A DNA stretch of 64,000 nucleotides from JAIEOG01 sp964519985 (GTDB lineage: Bacteria; Bdellovibrionota; FAC87; UBA2466): the NCBI GenBank assembly GCA_964519985.1, contig CAZFMF010000001.1, positions 62,001 to 126,000 on the forward strand, in the 5' to 3' direction. The notes under the pieces are model-generated. The model saw only the letters and a list, made by a program, of their open reading frames with translations, was not told the origin of the DNA and did no database searches. Of the stretch, positions 53,592-61,397 are shown piece by piece; position 1 is the stretch's first letter; every line of letters begins with the position of its first letter. The position numbers and the translations under genes were made by a program.

Positions 53592-54463
53592 TGGGTCTTC
53601 GCTTTCTCCATTTCCCGCAGGGATCCATGGGTACGGGCAAAGATTTCGGTGAACTCGGCGCCGAAGAAGACGATCGCCGAGGAATAGTAGGTCCAAACCA
53701 AGATCAAAATCACCGAGGCCGACGCTCCGAACACGCTGAGGAGGCTAGAGCTGCCCAGATAGATACCGATGAGCAAACGGCCGATGCTGAATAGCACGGC
53801 GGTGACTGCCGCTCCGACCCAGACGTCGCGCCACTCGATTTTCTTTTCGGGCAATACCTTAAAGATCAGTGCGAAGAGCAGGGTGGACAAGACTAAAGAC
53901 GCTAGGGTGTAGGAAACCTGTAGCAACGACGGGGGAATTCCCAACCGCTCGCCAAAAAACGTCGACACCATCGAAATCGCCGCATTCACTAACATTGAAA
54001 CGAGAAGCAAAAACCCAATTGAGGCCATCATGGCGAAAGAGAGGAGTCGATCGCGGATAAAACCCCACACTCCCGCTGATTTCTTCGGTGTCGAATGCCA
54101 GATCAGATTGAGGGAAGACTTGAGTTCGGTGAAGACGCCGCTGGCGCCTAAGAGTAAGGCCACGACGCCGGCGATCGTGGCGAGCACGCCGGTAGTCGGT
54201 TTGCGCGCATTGGCCACCATGGAATTAACGGCTTCCGCCCCATCTTTTCCAAGCAGGACGCGCAATTGATTGGTGAGTTCTCCGTGTACGGCTTCCTCGC
54301 CCAGGAACAAGCCGGCCAGAGCGGTGGCAATCAGGAGCAACGGTGCGAGCGAGAAGATCGTATAGTACGCGAGCGCGGCGGAAAGCCGGAGGCAATCGTC
54401 GGAATTCCAATCGGCGGCGGTGGACTTGAGCAAAATCCAGAAGGCCTTAAGGCGTCTTTTCAT
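53588..54463 (-). CDS. YihY/BrkB-family membrane protein
   Basis: A 291-residue inner-membrane protein of the YihY/virulence factor BrkB family (UPF0761): N-terminal DCLRLSAALAYYTIFSLAPLLLIATAL, about six helices, TTGVLATIAGVVALLLGASGVFTELKSSLNLIW, and SVFGASASVILILVWTYYSSAIVFFGAEFTEIFA near the end. Once annotated as RNase BN, the family is now regarded as membrane proteins of unknown role. The ATG at 54463 is preferred to the GTG at 54472. Its stop overlaps the ATG of the DUF748 gene (ATGA), an operon. Confidence 0.85.
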   Translation of the reverse strand: MKRRLKAFWILLKSTAADWNSDDCLRLSAALAYYTIFSLAPLLLIATALAGLFLGEEAVHGELTNQLRVLLGKDGAEAVNSMVANARKPTTGVLATIAGVVALLLGASGVFTELKSSLNLIWHSTPKKSAGVWGFIRDRLLSFAMMASIGFLLLVSMLVNAAISMVSTFFGERLGIPPSLLQVSYTLASLVLSTLLFALIFKVLPEKKIEWRDVWVGAAVTAVLFSIGRLLIGIYLGSSSLLSVFGASASVILILVWTYYSSAIVFFGAEFTEIFARTHGSLREMEKAKTQ

Positions 54464-54514
54464 GCCCGACACTTCTGCAAGTGCCGCGCCGACCCGGGCG
54501 AGCTCGGCCTTAGT

Positions 54515-55096
54515 TCACGGCGTACCGAGCAGAACGCGCCAGTCTTTCAGAACCTTGCGCAGGGTGGTTTTCTCGACGGGAAGTTCTTTTCCATTTAAGG
54601 CGTCCTCAATTTTATAGGAGATGATTTCGTAACCATCGAGCTTGGCGTCGCGGCCCCCACAGAACTCGCCCGGCTGCGGGCTCTTACATTCGGGTTCATC
54701 GAGATACATCGTTTCCAAGTAGTCCGCCATTTTCACAATAGACGGTTTTTCGGTGTAATCGAAATCATAAACGAGGCCGCGGCGGTCCATGAGGATCACA
54801 TGATGGAACCAGTTTTTTTCTCGAGTTTCCGGCTGGCCCATGTGTTGATCGCGCGCGACCTCGGCATTCACCATCCCGAACGTCGAAAACCCCTTGTTTT
54901 CAATCGTCACCATATAGAGGCCCTCGCGATCGCGGAGGCTCGTTGCAAAATCCAGGATGTTGTCATGACACTGTCGGGGCACATACCGCTCTTTGTGGTG
55001 GCGTTTAAAAACCTTGGCCATCTCCGCTTCGGACGGAACGCCAAAGGCCGCAGACGACACGAACGCAATGAAAAGAACAAAAGACGGATAACCCAT
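54515..55096 (-). CDS. Exported protein, possibly papain-like fold
   Basis: A 193-residue protein with a signal peptide (MGYPSFVLFIAFVSSAAFG). The mature part has a cysteine at the start of a helix (RQCHDNILDFATSL), then NWFHHVILMDRRGLVYDFDYT, where Cys, His and Asp are spaced as in papain-like or N-terminal glutamine amidase folds. That is only a suggestion from motif order. GGGGG precedes the ATG at 55096. The frame extends 15 bp upstream to a TTG. Divergent from the next gene by 111 bp. Confidence 0.5.
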   Translation of the reverse strand: MGYPSFVLFIAFVSSAAFGVPSEAEMAKVFKRHHKERYVPRQCHDNILDFATSLRDREGLYMVTIENKGFSTFGMVNAEVARDQHMGQPETREKNWFHHVILMDRRGLVYDFDYTEKPSIVKMADYLETMYLDEPECKSPQPGEFCGGRDAKLDGYEIISYKIEDALNGKELPVEKTTLRKVLKDWRVLLGTP

Positions 55097-55207
55097 TTTT
55101 CCCCCAACCAATGGAGATCATTCGCCGACGGGAAGCGGTCGGTCAAGCCAGGCGATATCGCCGGCCGCCTTGATTCAGCCGGGGGATACGTGCTAATCCC
55201 CCCGCCC

Positions 55208-55906
55208 ATGAGAGTTTTCGCCTGGTTTCTCTTAGCGTTGTGGGCGCCCATGCCGGCCTTGTCCATGACCTGCCCCAACCACCTAACGCTCGCCGTGATT
55301 GAAACCTGGCCCGACTTTGATGTGCGGGTGGGAAAGCTAGACCAGGGCGAATTTCCCCGTTCCTTGATCGGACAAACGGGAGCGTTCTACCTCCGGGGAG
55401 AGCCGCAGCCGAAGTGGGTGGTGGCCGGTACGATCGAGGCGGTTCCGCAAGTCGGCCCGCTTTGGCGCGGCAACGACATCATTGAAGGCGAATTCCTCGT
55501 GCGAACGAGCGGTGGTGTCCAGCCTATCCCGCATCAGAAGGTGCAACAGTTGCGACTCAAGCCCACCGGCGATCCCACCCCCGAACAAATTGAGCGCGCC
55601 CGACATCGCCGACGCATCGTGTTTCGTCGGAATGGAGAAATCGAAATTCCTTACCGGGACCTGATCGATAAGCGCGGCTTTATTGTACTTCCCAAAGACG
55701 ATCGCAATCCATTCCCCGAGTTCGAGCTGGAAGGCATATTTATCGGAGTGCCGCTGTGGTGCAAGGCCACCGCCGAGCGTCCGGCCGGTCCCAGCGGGGA
55801 TTTCATTTTGCGCCTCGACAATGGCGAGCGCCGGGTAATCCCTTGCTCGGCCATCGAAGAACTTCAGCTCGATCCGCCCGGGTCAGTGCCGGTATTGATC
55901 CAGTGA
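55208..55906 (+). CDS. Exported protein of unknown function
   Basis: A 232-residue protein with a signal peptide (MRVFAWFLLALWAPMPALS). The mature part is beta-rich with cysteine pairs (SMTCPNHL, PLWCKATAER and IPCSAIEEL) and text such as GKLDQGEFPRSLIGQTGAFYLRGEPQPKWVVAGTI. No family recognised. The frame is open for 408 bp upstream, but the ATG at 55208 starts a signal peptide and is preferred. The stop TGA is directly followed by palindrome copy 2. Confidence 0.55.
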   Translation: MRVFAWFLLALWAPMPALSMTCPNHLTLAVIETWPDFDVRVGKLDQGEFPRSLIGQTGAFYLRGEPQPKWVVAGTIEAVPQVGPLWRGNDIIEGEFLVRTSGGVQPIPHQKVQQLRLKPTGDPTPEQIERARHRRRIVFRRNGEIEIPYRDLIDKRGFIVLPKDDRNPFPEFELEGIFIGVPLWCKATAERPAGPSGDFILRLDNGERRVIPCSAIEELQLDPPGSVPVLIQ

Positions 55907-55930
55907 TTTGACTCCGGCGCCGGAGTCAAA
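55907..55930. repeat. Intergenic palindrome, copy 2 (24 bp)
   Basis: Identical to copy 1: core ACTCCGGCGCCGGAGT with TTTG/CAAA flanks. It starts at the base after the TGA (55904-55906) of the exported-protein gene, so it would form a hairpin just at the end of that message. No T-tract follows. Confidence 0.9.
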
Positions 55931-55991
55931 GGCGGAGCCTGCTCCCGAAACTTTTGAGCAGCGCTCGATACCGACGAAAGATGATACTTTC

Positions 55992-56007
55992 ACTCCGGCG
56001 CCGGAGT
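55992..56007. repeat. Intergenic palindrome, copy 3 (16-bp core)
   Basis: The 16-bp core ACTCCGGCGCCGGAGT without symmetrical flanks (C before, T after). It lies 61 bp downstream of copy 2 and 16 bp upstream of the DUF2177 ATG, between core and start only a GCGGAGG ribosome binding site. Confidence 0.85.
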
Positions 56008-56023
56008 TGCAGCGGAGGTGGCG

Positions 56024-56422
56024 ATGAGTTCCCTTTGGTTACGGCATTTTTTCTTTGTTTTAGTGTTTATCCCGATCGTCGATTTTCTTTGGATCGGCTG
56101 GATCATGCGGGGCTTTTACTATCGGCAATTGCACCATATCGCTCGGATCAAAGACGGCGGGTTTGACGTCGACTTTCGTGCCGCGGCGGTGGTCTACGTG
56201 CTTCTAGCGGTAGGTATTTCAACTTTGGTTTTGGACGATGCCGAGAGCACCTTTTCCGCGCTTTGTCGTGGCGCCCTCTTTGGTTTGTGCGTCTATGGCG
56301 TTTATGACTTCACCAATCAGTCGACGCTACGTGATTGGTCACTCCGAATGAGTCTCGCTGATATGAGTTGGGGGGCTATTGTCTGCGCGATGGCTTCCGT
56401 AGCCGCGAAGCGATTTGTATAA
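56024..56422 (+). CDS. DUF2177 membrane protein
   Basis: A 132-residue membrane protein of the DUF2177 family: four helices, FIPIVDFLWIGWIMRGFYYRQLHHIARIK at the start, and the conserved FGLCVYGVYDFTNQSTLRDWSLRMSLADMSWG near the C-terminus. Function unknown. A GCGGAGG ribosome binding site precedes the ATG at 56024; a GTG six bases upstream is less likely. The gene sits between palindrome copy 3 and a dyad-controlled tiny ORF. Confidence 0.85.
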   Translation: MSSLWLRHFFFVLVFIPIVDFLWIGWIMRGFYYRQLHHIARIKDGGFDVDFRAAAVVYVLLAVGISTLVLDDAESTFSALCRGALFGLCVYGVYDFTNQSTLRDWSLRMSLADMSWGAIVCAMASVAAKRFV

Positions 56423-56470
56423 ACCACCGAATCTATTCCGCGCCGAATCGTTAGGATAAAAAATACAAAT

Positions 56471-56495
56471 AATACTGTCACTATATGACAGTATT
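56471..56495. promoter_or_regulatory. Operator-like dyad
   Basis: AATACTGTCA-CTATA-TGACAGTATT: ten-base arms with a five-base spacer. The dyad covers the ATG (56485) of a tiny ORF and lies in an A+T-rich stretch of a spacer upstream of recQ. It resembles the binding site of a dimeric repressor. The regulator is not identified. Confidence 0.55.
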
Positions 56496-56613
56496 GAACA
56501 TGAAGTTTAATCGTAAGGAACTGACTTCCTTTGGCGTCTTTCTCGCGATGCGGGACTTTGCCCCTTCTTTTCTGAAGCTAGACCCCGAGGTACTTGCCGG
56601 CTCGGCACCCTAA
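56485..56613 (+). CDS. Tiny ORF within operator (42 aa)
   Basis: A 42-residue ORF (MTVLNMKFNRKELTSFGVFL..., ending LAGSAP) that starts inside the dyad and ends 60 bp before recQ. No clear ribosome binding site; it could be a leader peptide, a small protein or chance. Alternative inner ATG at 56500. Confidence 0.25.
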   Translation: MTVLNMKFNRKELTSFGVFLAMRDFAPSFLKLDPEVLAGSAP

Positions 56614-56673
56614 GCATTCGGATCGAAAACCAGAAGGGCGCTCCCCTTCCTAACTTTCTAACCGCCGGCCCGC

Positions 56674-58236
56674 GTGTTAGAAAATCGCGTGCACCTTGAT
56701 TTCACTCCCGAGAGCCTGCAATCTGCGTTGACGCAGAGATTTTTCCTTTCCGATTTTCGTACCGGACAAAAGGAAGTCATTACCTCCGTGCTCCAAGGGA
56801 TCGATGCCCTGGCGGTCATGCCGACGGGCGGCGGCAAATCCCTTTGCTATCAACTGCCGGCGATTTTCCGCACCGGGATTGTGGTCGTGATCTCGCCCCT
56901 GATTGCCCTGATGGAAGACCAGGTCAAAGGCCTTCAACGCATCGGCATCCCTTGTGGCTTTGTCCATTCGGGTCAGACTTACGAACAAAAGATTGAAGTC
57001 TTCACGCGGATGAAGAGCGCAGAGAATTTTGTTCTGTATTTGTCGCCCGAGCGAGTGCAGAAGGCGGGTTTTGGCGATTGGGTGAAACAGCAGAAGATTT
57101 CTCTTTTCGCCGTCGACGAATCGCATTGCGTGTCGCAGTGGGGACCCGACTTTCGCAAAGATTACTATAAGCTGTCCTTGCTAAGGGAGTTGCGTCCCGA
57201 TGTGCCGATCTTGGCCTTGACCGCCACCGCCACCCCGATTGTCTTGAACGATATCGTTCGCAAGCTCGGTCTGAATAACCCTTCGCGACACATTTACGGC
57301 TTTTACCGCTCCAATCTCTACTGCCAGGTCGAACCGTGCGATCACGAGGCGGGGAAAATCGAAAGGGTGCGGCAGGCGATCGAGCAGACGCCCCGCGGAC
57401 GAATTTTGATCTATTGCGGCACGCGCAAGCAGTGCGAAGCATTGACCCACGCATTGGGCTCCGAAACCGTGGGAATGGACTTTTACCACGCGGGCTTAAG
57501 CGCCGAGGATCGCCTCACCAAGCAGCGTGCTTATGAATCGGGCGCAACCCGGATTTTGGCCGCCACCAATGCCTTCGGCATGGGAATCGATCATCCCGAT
57601 GTGCGGCTGGTGATTCACTACCAGATGCCCGCGAACATCGAGAGCTACTACCAAGAAATGGGGCGCGCGGGCCGCGATGGCGCCAACTCCACTTGCCTGC
57701 TGCTCTACAGCAAGCGCGATAAGGGCTTGCATTCCTATTTTATTACGCAGTCCGAGGGCGATGCCGAAACGACCAAGCGGCGTTGGACGGCGCTCGATAC
57801 GATGGTGCAGTTTGCCGAGGGCGGCGAATGCCGCCACGCGGGAATCCTCACGTATTTTCGCGATTCGTTTCGCATCAAAGCCTGCGGGCATTGTGATGTA
57901 TGCCTGCCCCGCAGCCCGCGCCGAGTGCATTTCGCCGGTGACTCTTTGGATGCCAAGCCCCGAAGCCGATCCAAGAAACCCAAACTGCAGCGCGACGCCT
58001 CTCCACTTTCCGATACGGAAAACTTGCGTGTGGAGGTCTTACGGCACTGGCGCAAGACCTACGCCGATGAAAACGATCTGCCGGCCTTTATGGTTTTCAG
58101 CAACAAATCCCTTGAAGATCTCGCGCGGCGCAATCCCCACACACTCGAGGACCTCAAGGACGTCTATGGCTTTGGCCCCCACAAGGTGGAGCACATCGGC
58201 CCGCAGATTTTGGCGGAGCTTAAAGCCTGTCAGTAG
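56674..58236 (+). CDS. recQ: RecQ-family DNA helicase
   Basis: A 520-residue ATP-dependent 3'-5' DNA helicase for recombination and repair. Walker A MPTGGGKSLCYQ near 49-60; DESHCVSQWGPDFRKDY (DExH) near 148; ATNAFGMGIDHPDVRLVIHYQMPANIESYYQEMGRAGRDG (motifs V and VI); and a zinc-binding set CRHAGILTYFRDSFRIKACGHCDVC. The HRDC domain of long RecQ is reduced to a C-terminal helix-hairpin-like segment (LARRNPHTLEDLKDVYGFGPHKVEHIG). Start GTG; no strong ribosome binding site. The stop is followed by palindrome copy 4. Confidence 0.9.
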   Translation: MLENRVHLDFTPESLQSALTQRFFLSDFRTGQKEVITSVLQGIDALAVMPTGGGKSLCYQLPAIFRTGIVVVISPLIALMEDQVKGLQRIGIPCGFVHSGQTYEQKIEVFTRMKSAENFVLYLSPERVQKAGFGDWVKQQKISLFAVDESHCVSQWGPDFRKDYYKLSLLRELRPDVPILALTATATPIVLNDIVRKLGLNNPSRHIYGFYRSNLYCQVEPCDHEAGKIERVRQAIEQTPRGRILIYCGTRKQCEALTHALGSETVGMDFYHAGLSAEDRLTKQRAYESGATRILAATNAFGMGIDHPDVRLVIHYQMPANIESYYQEMGRAGRDGANSTCLLLYSKRDKGLHSYFITQSEGDAETTKRRWTALDTMVQFAEGGECRHAGILTYFRDSFRIKACGHCDVCLPRSPRRVHFAGDSLDAKPRSRSKKPKLQRDASPLSDTENLRVEVLRHWRKTYADENDLPAFMVFSNKSLEDLARRNPHTLEDLKDVYGFGPHKVEHIGPQILAELKACQ

Positions 58237-58237
58237 C

Positions 58238-58261
58238 CTTCACTCCGGCGCCGGAGTGAAG
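58238..58261. repeat. Intergenic palindrome, copy 4 (24 bp)
   Basis: The same ACTCCGGCGCCGGAGT core but with CTTC/GAAG flanks, so the 24-bp palindrome is kept although the flanking bases differ from copies 1 and 2. It begins two bases after the recQ stop codon. Paired change of both flanks suggests selection on base pairing. Confidence 0.9.
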
Positions 58262-58336
58262 CGATCCTTACTTGGCGCGTCGACCCATGGCGAACGGAAA
58301 AGCGCGAGGTACCCTTGTTTCTTTGGGGGGGAAGAC

Positions 58337-59422
58337 ATGGGGCGTTTTCTTTTGCTTGGGTTGGGGATGTCCGTTTTGTCGGTGCATACGATGGCCGGGG
58401 ATCACGTAGAGTACCTTTCTGGCCAAGATTTTCTGGCGCGCTTTCGGCAGCTGGAAGGGGAAGGGCAGTGGGATACTTTCCTGAAAGAGATTTCCAACGA
58501 TGGGAAAACCGCGACGGTCGACGCGGCCGTCGAAAAGCTGCCCAAAATGTTCCGGGTGAACTACACGCTGGTACATGAGTCCCAAAGTCTTCAAAAAGTA
58601 ACCACCCCTTTGGATCAAGCCGATCGGGTCAACGCCGTGCGACCGCGGGTGATCACGGCCAATACGGATGGTTCTCTCTACTTTGCCTATAACAGTGCGC
58701 ACACGCCGACCGGAGAAAGTCTCGAGTCGATTGTTTGGAACAACGCCGAGTTAAAATACGACTTCTACCGCATTTTATTGGGCCACGCGGGCAATCGATT
58801 GGATGTCCAAAAAAATCCAGCGGTCTGCAAAAACTGCCACACGAGTCAACCGCACCCGTTGTGGGGAAACTATGTCGACTGGGACGGGATAGTTAGCTTT
58901 GACTACCGGCACCTAAGTGCGTCCGAACGGGTCAGGAGAACGGCGCTGGACGAACGTTACTACAAACGATTCTTGGCGACCAAGAATCAAGAGAAACGTT
59001 ACGACTTTTTGCTCCCCAAGCCCGATTTGGCCGATACGTTGAAGAGGAAAGTCATTCTCACCAATTTTTTTATTGGAGTATTTTCGAATCATTTCACGCA
59101 GCTGATGCTGGCAAATCAGATTCACCAAGGAAACCTATTGCATAAAGATGTCTCCCTCAACCATCAGTGTTTGGATCTGGATCCTCAAAAGTGCTGGCAG
59201 AGCGGTCGATTCAACTTTCACGACGGTTACAAAGCGAGCTACAACACGATCGATGTCTATCTGCGGTTGCTCGCGAAGCCGGATGCGACGCAAGCCATCA
59301 CGCGCATTTACGACGAGCCTGTCTATCCCGAATTTCGAGGCCTAGGCATAGAGGTGGATCGGCAGTTCGAACGCCTGGATCGCCTGATTCTCATTACGAG
59401 TGCGACGGATCCCAATCCATAG
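58337..59422 (+). CDS. Exported one-heme c-type protein
   Basis: A 361-residue periplasmic protein with a signal peptide (MGRFLLLGLGMSVLSVHTMA) and one heme motif CKNCH (C164, C167, H168) in NPAVCKNCHTSQPHPLWGNYVDWDGI. The middle and C-terminal parts are helical. The layout, one CxxCH inside a long exported protein, resembles the heme protein at 36161, though the sequences are not obviously alike. Function unknown; perhaps a redox sensor or electron carrier. The frame extends upstream into recQ; the ATG at 58337 follows GGGGGGGAAG. Confidence 0.7.
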   Translation: MGRFLLLGLGMSVLSVHTMAGDHVEYLSGQDFLARFRQLEGEGQWDTFLKEISNDGKTATVDAAVEKLPKMFRVNYTLVHESQSLQKVTTPLDQADRVNAVRPRVITANTDGSLYFAYNSAHTPTGESLESIVWNNAELKYDFYRILLGHAGNRLDVQKNPAVCKNCHTSQPHPLWGNYVDWDGIVSFDYRHLSASERVRRTALDERYYKRFLATKNQEKRYDFLLPKPDLADTLKRKVILTNFFIGVFSNHFTQLMLANQIHQGNLLHKDVSLNHQCLDLDPQKCWQSGRFNFHDGYKASYNTIDVYLRLLAKPDATQAITRIYDEPVYPEFRGLGIEVDRQFERLDRLILITSATDPNP

Positions 59423-59482
59423 GCGGACTCGAGCATCGGATTTTCTTGATCGAACGAGGCAGAAAGTTTATCAGCAGAGTCT

Positions 59483-60580
59483 ATGCAAAAAAACTCTCTG
59501 GGTGCATTGGCAAGCTCATGCAAAATAGCGGCAAGTCTTTTTTTGATCCTTTGCGCATTTGCGACTCAAGCAGAAGCACGGTCCCCTTTTGAGATCCTCG
59601 GTTTATTTCCCTTTCAAGTGTACTCCGATGCGGAGGTCTCAAATCAGTTCCATCGAAAACTGGCCGAGTTAGAAGTGCAGGAAGTGGATGATGCGGAACG
59701 CGACCGCTTGCGCCGGGAGATTTACGGTGCGGAAGAGCAATTGCGAACCTACCGGAAGCGCGTGGATTGGGTACGACGCAGTATCACGGATCGCCCACTT
59801 CCATTCCTGAAACCTGTCGTCACGCTCCGCAGTCTGGACGATGAAGTCATTCAGAGTGCCAGGCAATCCACTTCGCCGAAACAGACCGTCGAGTTTTTTT
59901 TGAAATTGGAGCAATCAGATAAGAGGATCGTGTGGCACCACTTGCAAGCAATTCTGCGGGAGCTTCCACTGTATCGTTCCACGCTGGCCAAAAAGATGTC
60001 AGCTACCCAACTACCTTGGGCCGCCTCCGCAGCGGCCGAGCTGTATTCGTCCGAAGAACTTGAAGCCTATCTGAGGGCAAATCCTCCGAGATCGCGCGTT
60101 GAACAAGTCCTGGCCCAGCCATTCGACCCGGGTAGGTTGTTGGCGAGCATTGAGGCCCAGCTGACGGTATTCGAAAACAAAAATGACGGTATCGATTGGG
60201 CGCACTATCAGTACTGGCAAGAAAGCGGTTTAGCCGACTTCTCGAGTGACGTCGGCAATTGCTTTGGAGGGGCGTTTATCGGCCTCCATGTTGGAGTCAT
60301 CGGCGGGCCGTGCGGAATGATTGCCGGCGCCGCACTGGGAGCGGTGGCGGGTGGAATCTATGGATGTTGCAGTCTCGCCCACCGGTGCATCAAGGGTAAT
60401 CGGGGAGCCACCTATATTTCGTTCGAGAACCCCGACTATTGCGACCTGCGAGGGCTGCAGGGACTTAGAACGCTTCTGCTCGGGAAGTATCCGGAGCTTA
60501 TGCCGGCGGACATGAGCCCGCTGACGTGCGAGCGAAAGGTGTCCGCATTCGGACAACTGAGGCGACTGGTCGGATGGTAG
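59483..60580 (+). CDS. Exported or membrane protein with J-like N-terminus and glycine zipper
   Basis: A 365-residue protein. After a signal peptide (about 1-30, SLFLILCAFATQAEA) comes SPFEILGLFPFQVYSDAEVSNQFHRKLAELE, reminiscent of a DnaJ J-domain but without HPD. A later glycine-zipper hydrophobic segment (GGAFIGLHVGVIGGPCGMIAGAALGAVAGGIYG, near 275-305) could insert in a membrane. Several cysteines follow. No known family. The next gene-like sequence is the degraded region at 60773. Start by ATG with no clear ribosome binding site. Confidence 0.5.
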   Translation: MQKNSLGALASSCKIAASLFLILCAFATQAEARSPFEILGLFPFQVYSDAEVSNQFHRKLAELEVQEVDDAERDRLRREIYGAEEQLRTYRKRVDWVRRSITDRPLPFLKPVVTLRSLDDEVIQSARQSTSPKQTVEFFLKLEQSDKRIVWHHLQAILRELPLYRSTLAKKMSATQLPWAASAAAELYSSEELEAYLRANPPRSRVEQVLAQPFDPGRLLASIEAQLTVFENKNDGIDWAHYQYWQESGLADFSSDVGNCFGGAFIGLHVGVIGGPCGMIAGAALGAVAGGIYGCCSLAHRCIKGNRGATYISFENPDYCDLRGLQGLRTLLLGKYPELMPADMSPLTCERKVSAFGQLRRLVGW

Positions 60581-60597
60581 GACGGTCGTTTGGGAAT

Positions 60598-60615
60598 CAC
60601 TCCGGCGCCGGAGTG
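60598..60615. repeat. Intergenic palindrome, copy 5 (18 bp)
   Basis: Core ACTCCGGCGCCGGAGT with one more matched pair (C/G). Located 17 bp after the stop of the glycine-zipper protein gene. Confidence 0.85.
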
Positions 60616-60772
60616 GACTAGGGCTCAGCCCCTCCGCGTCTTCCACTCCCGTTTTGCTCGCCGATACCATGGGTGCTTTTCAGGGTGCCGTTACAAAAAC
60701 CTCAAGAAAGCCATTCCCCCTAAGAGAGAGACGGGCTATTCCTTTGCCAGAAGCCGGCAGGCAGCTTACTAG

Positions 60773-61090
60773 ACTGCTTTTGGCTCTTATGCGGAGGATC
60801 CATGGAGTCAGCTTAACCAGCAGAAAAAGCCGACCAGCATCATTTATGGGAAAGCAACCCTCGGAGACCTCGGAACAGGACGCTGGACGGTTACCGATCT
60901 TCAAATGGAAGAGCGGGCGCATAGCGGCATTTACCGAGTTTGGCAGGAGTGGGGATTGTCGGATCGCCAAGAGAAAGAGATTGGCCGGGTTCTGAAGACC
61001 GTTTCAAAAACGGTGTATCACGATCGGGGGGCAAACTTGGTTTGGTACATAGTGAGTAGCCAAAGCGAAGAGGAAAATGTATCCGAATGA
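60773..61090 (+). pseudogene. Open frame without start (gene remnant?)
   Basis: The frame is open from just after a TAG (60770-60772) to TGA at 61090, about 105 codons, with protein-like text (KATLGDLGTGRWTVTD, RVWQEWGLSDRQEKEIGRVLKTVSK). The only ATG is at 60905, without a good ribosome binding site. It may be the 3' part of a decayed gene. It overlaps the next small ORF by 14 bp. Confidence 0.35.
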
Positions 61091-61253
61091 CGGTGGACGC
61101 ACGCTGCACGAGGAGCAACGTTCTCAGCAGTTTCAACAACGCAAGGTGGAACTCGAAATGAGAATTCGCAATAGCAGTGGCGGTTCGACGCGGGTGTACG
61201 AAGACGAATTGGAATACATGCGCCGGAACGGCCAGGTGAGGGAGCGGAGGTAG
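61077..61253 (+). CDS. Small charged ORF (58 aa)
   Basis: ATG with a GAAGAGG site upstream; 58 residues, very polar (HEEQRSQQFQQRKVELEMRI, then VYEDELEYMRRNGQVRERR), likely helical. It overlaps the end of the upstream open frame by 14 bp in another phase. No family seen; modest evidence that it is real. Confidence 0.35.
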   Translation: MYPNDGGRTLHEEQRSQQFQQRKVELEMRIRNSSGGSTRVYEDELEYMRRNGQVRERR

Positions 61254-61340
61254 GGGCGGCCTTAAGCCTCTTGATCCAAGCTAACGTAAGTGGTGAAGCT
61301 TGATTAAATGGGGTGGCGACCCTATGTTCTCATTCCGAGG

Positions 61341-61391
61341 TTAAGTTTAAATTTAAGTTTAAGTTTAAGTTTAAGCTTAAGCTTAAGCTTA
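61341..61391. repeat. Hexamer tandem array in the ssrA promoter region
   Basis: Eight to nine imperfect copies of a 6-bp unit: TTAAGT, TTAAAT, TTAAGT x3, TTAAGC x3, then TTAGAT. The array ends about 7 bp before the tmRNA 5' end at 61398, so both promoter boxes should lie within it. Confidence 0.85.
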
Positions 61392-61397
61392 GATAAA

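Larger units (their letters stand above)
60581..61397. other. 817-bp region with gene remnants and repeats before ssrA
   Basis: No convincing full-length gene. It holds palindrome copy 5 (60598-60615), a frame open 60773-61090 without a good start, a 58-codon ORF (61077-61253) and the hexamer array (61341-61391). The upstream part contains short open frames in several phases, as expected of decayed coding DNA. Confidence 0.5.

Noticed and set aside
60654..60995. 113-residue open frame before ssrA
   Set aside because: No ribosome binding site, and its composition looks like a shadow of the frame open at 60773-61090.
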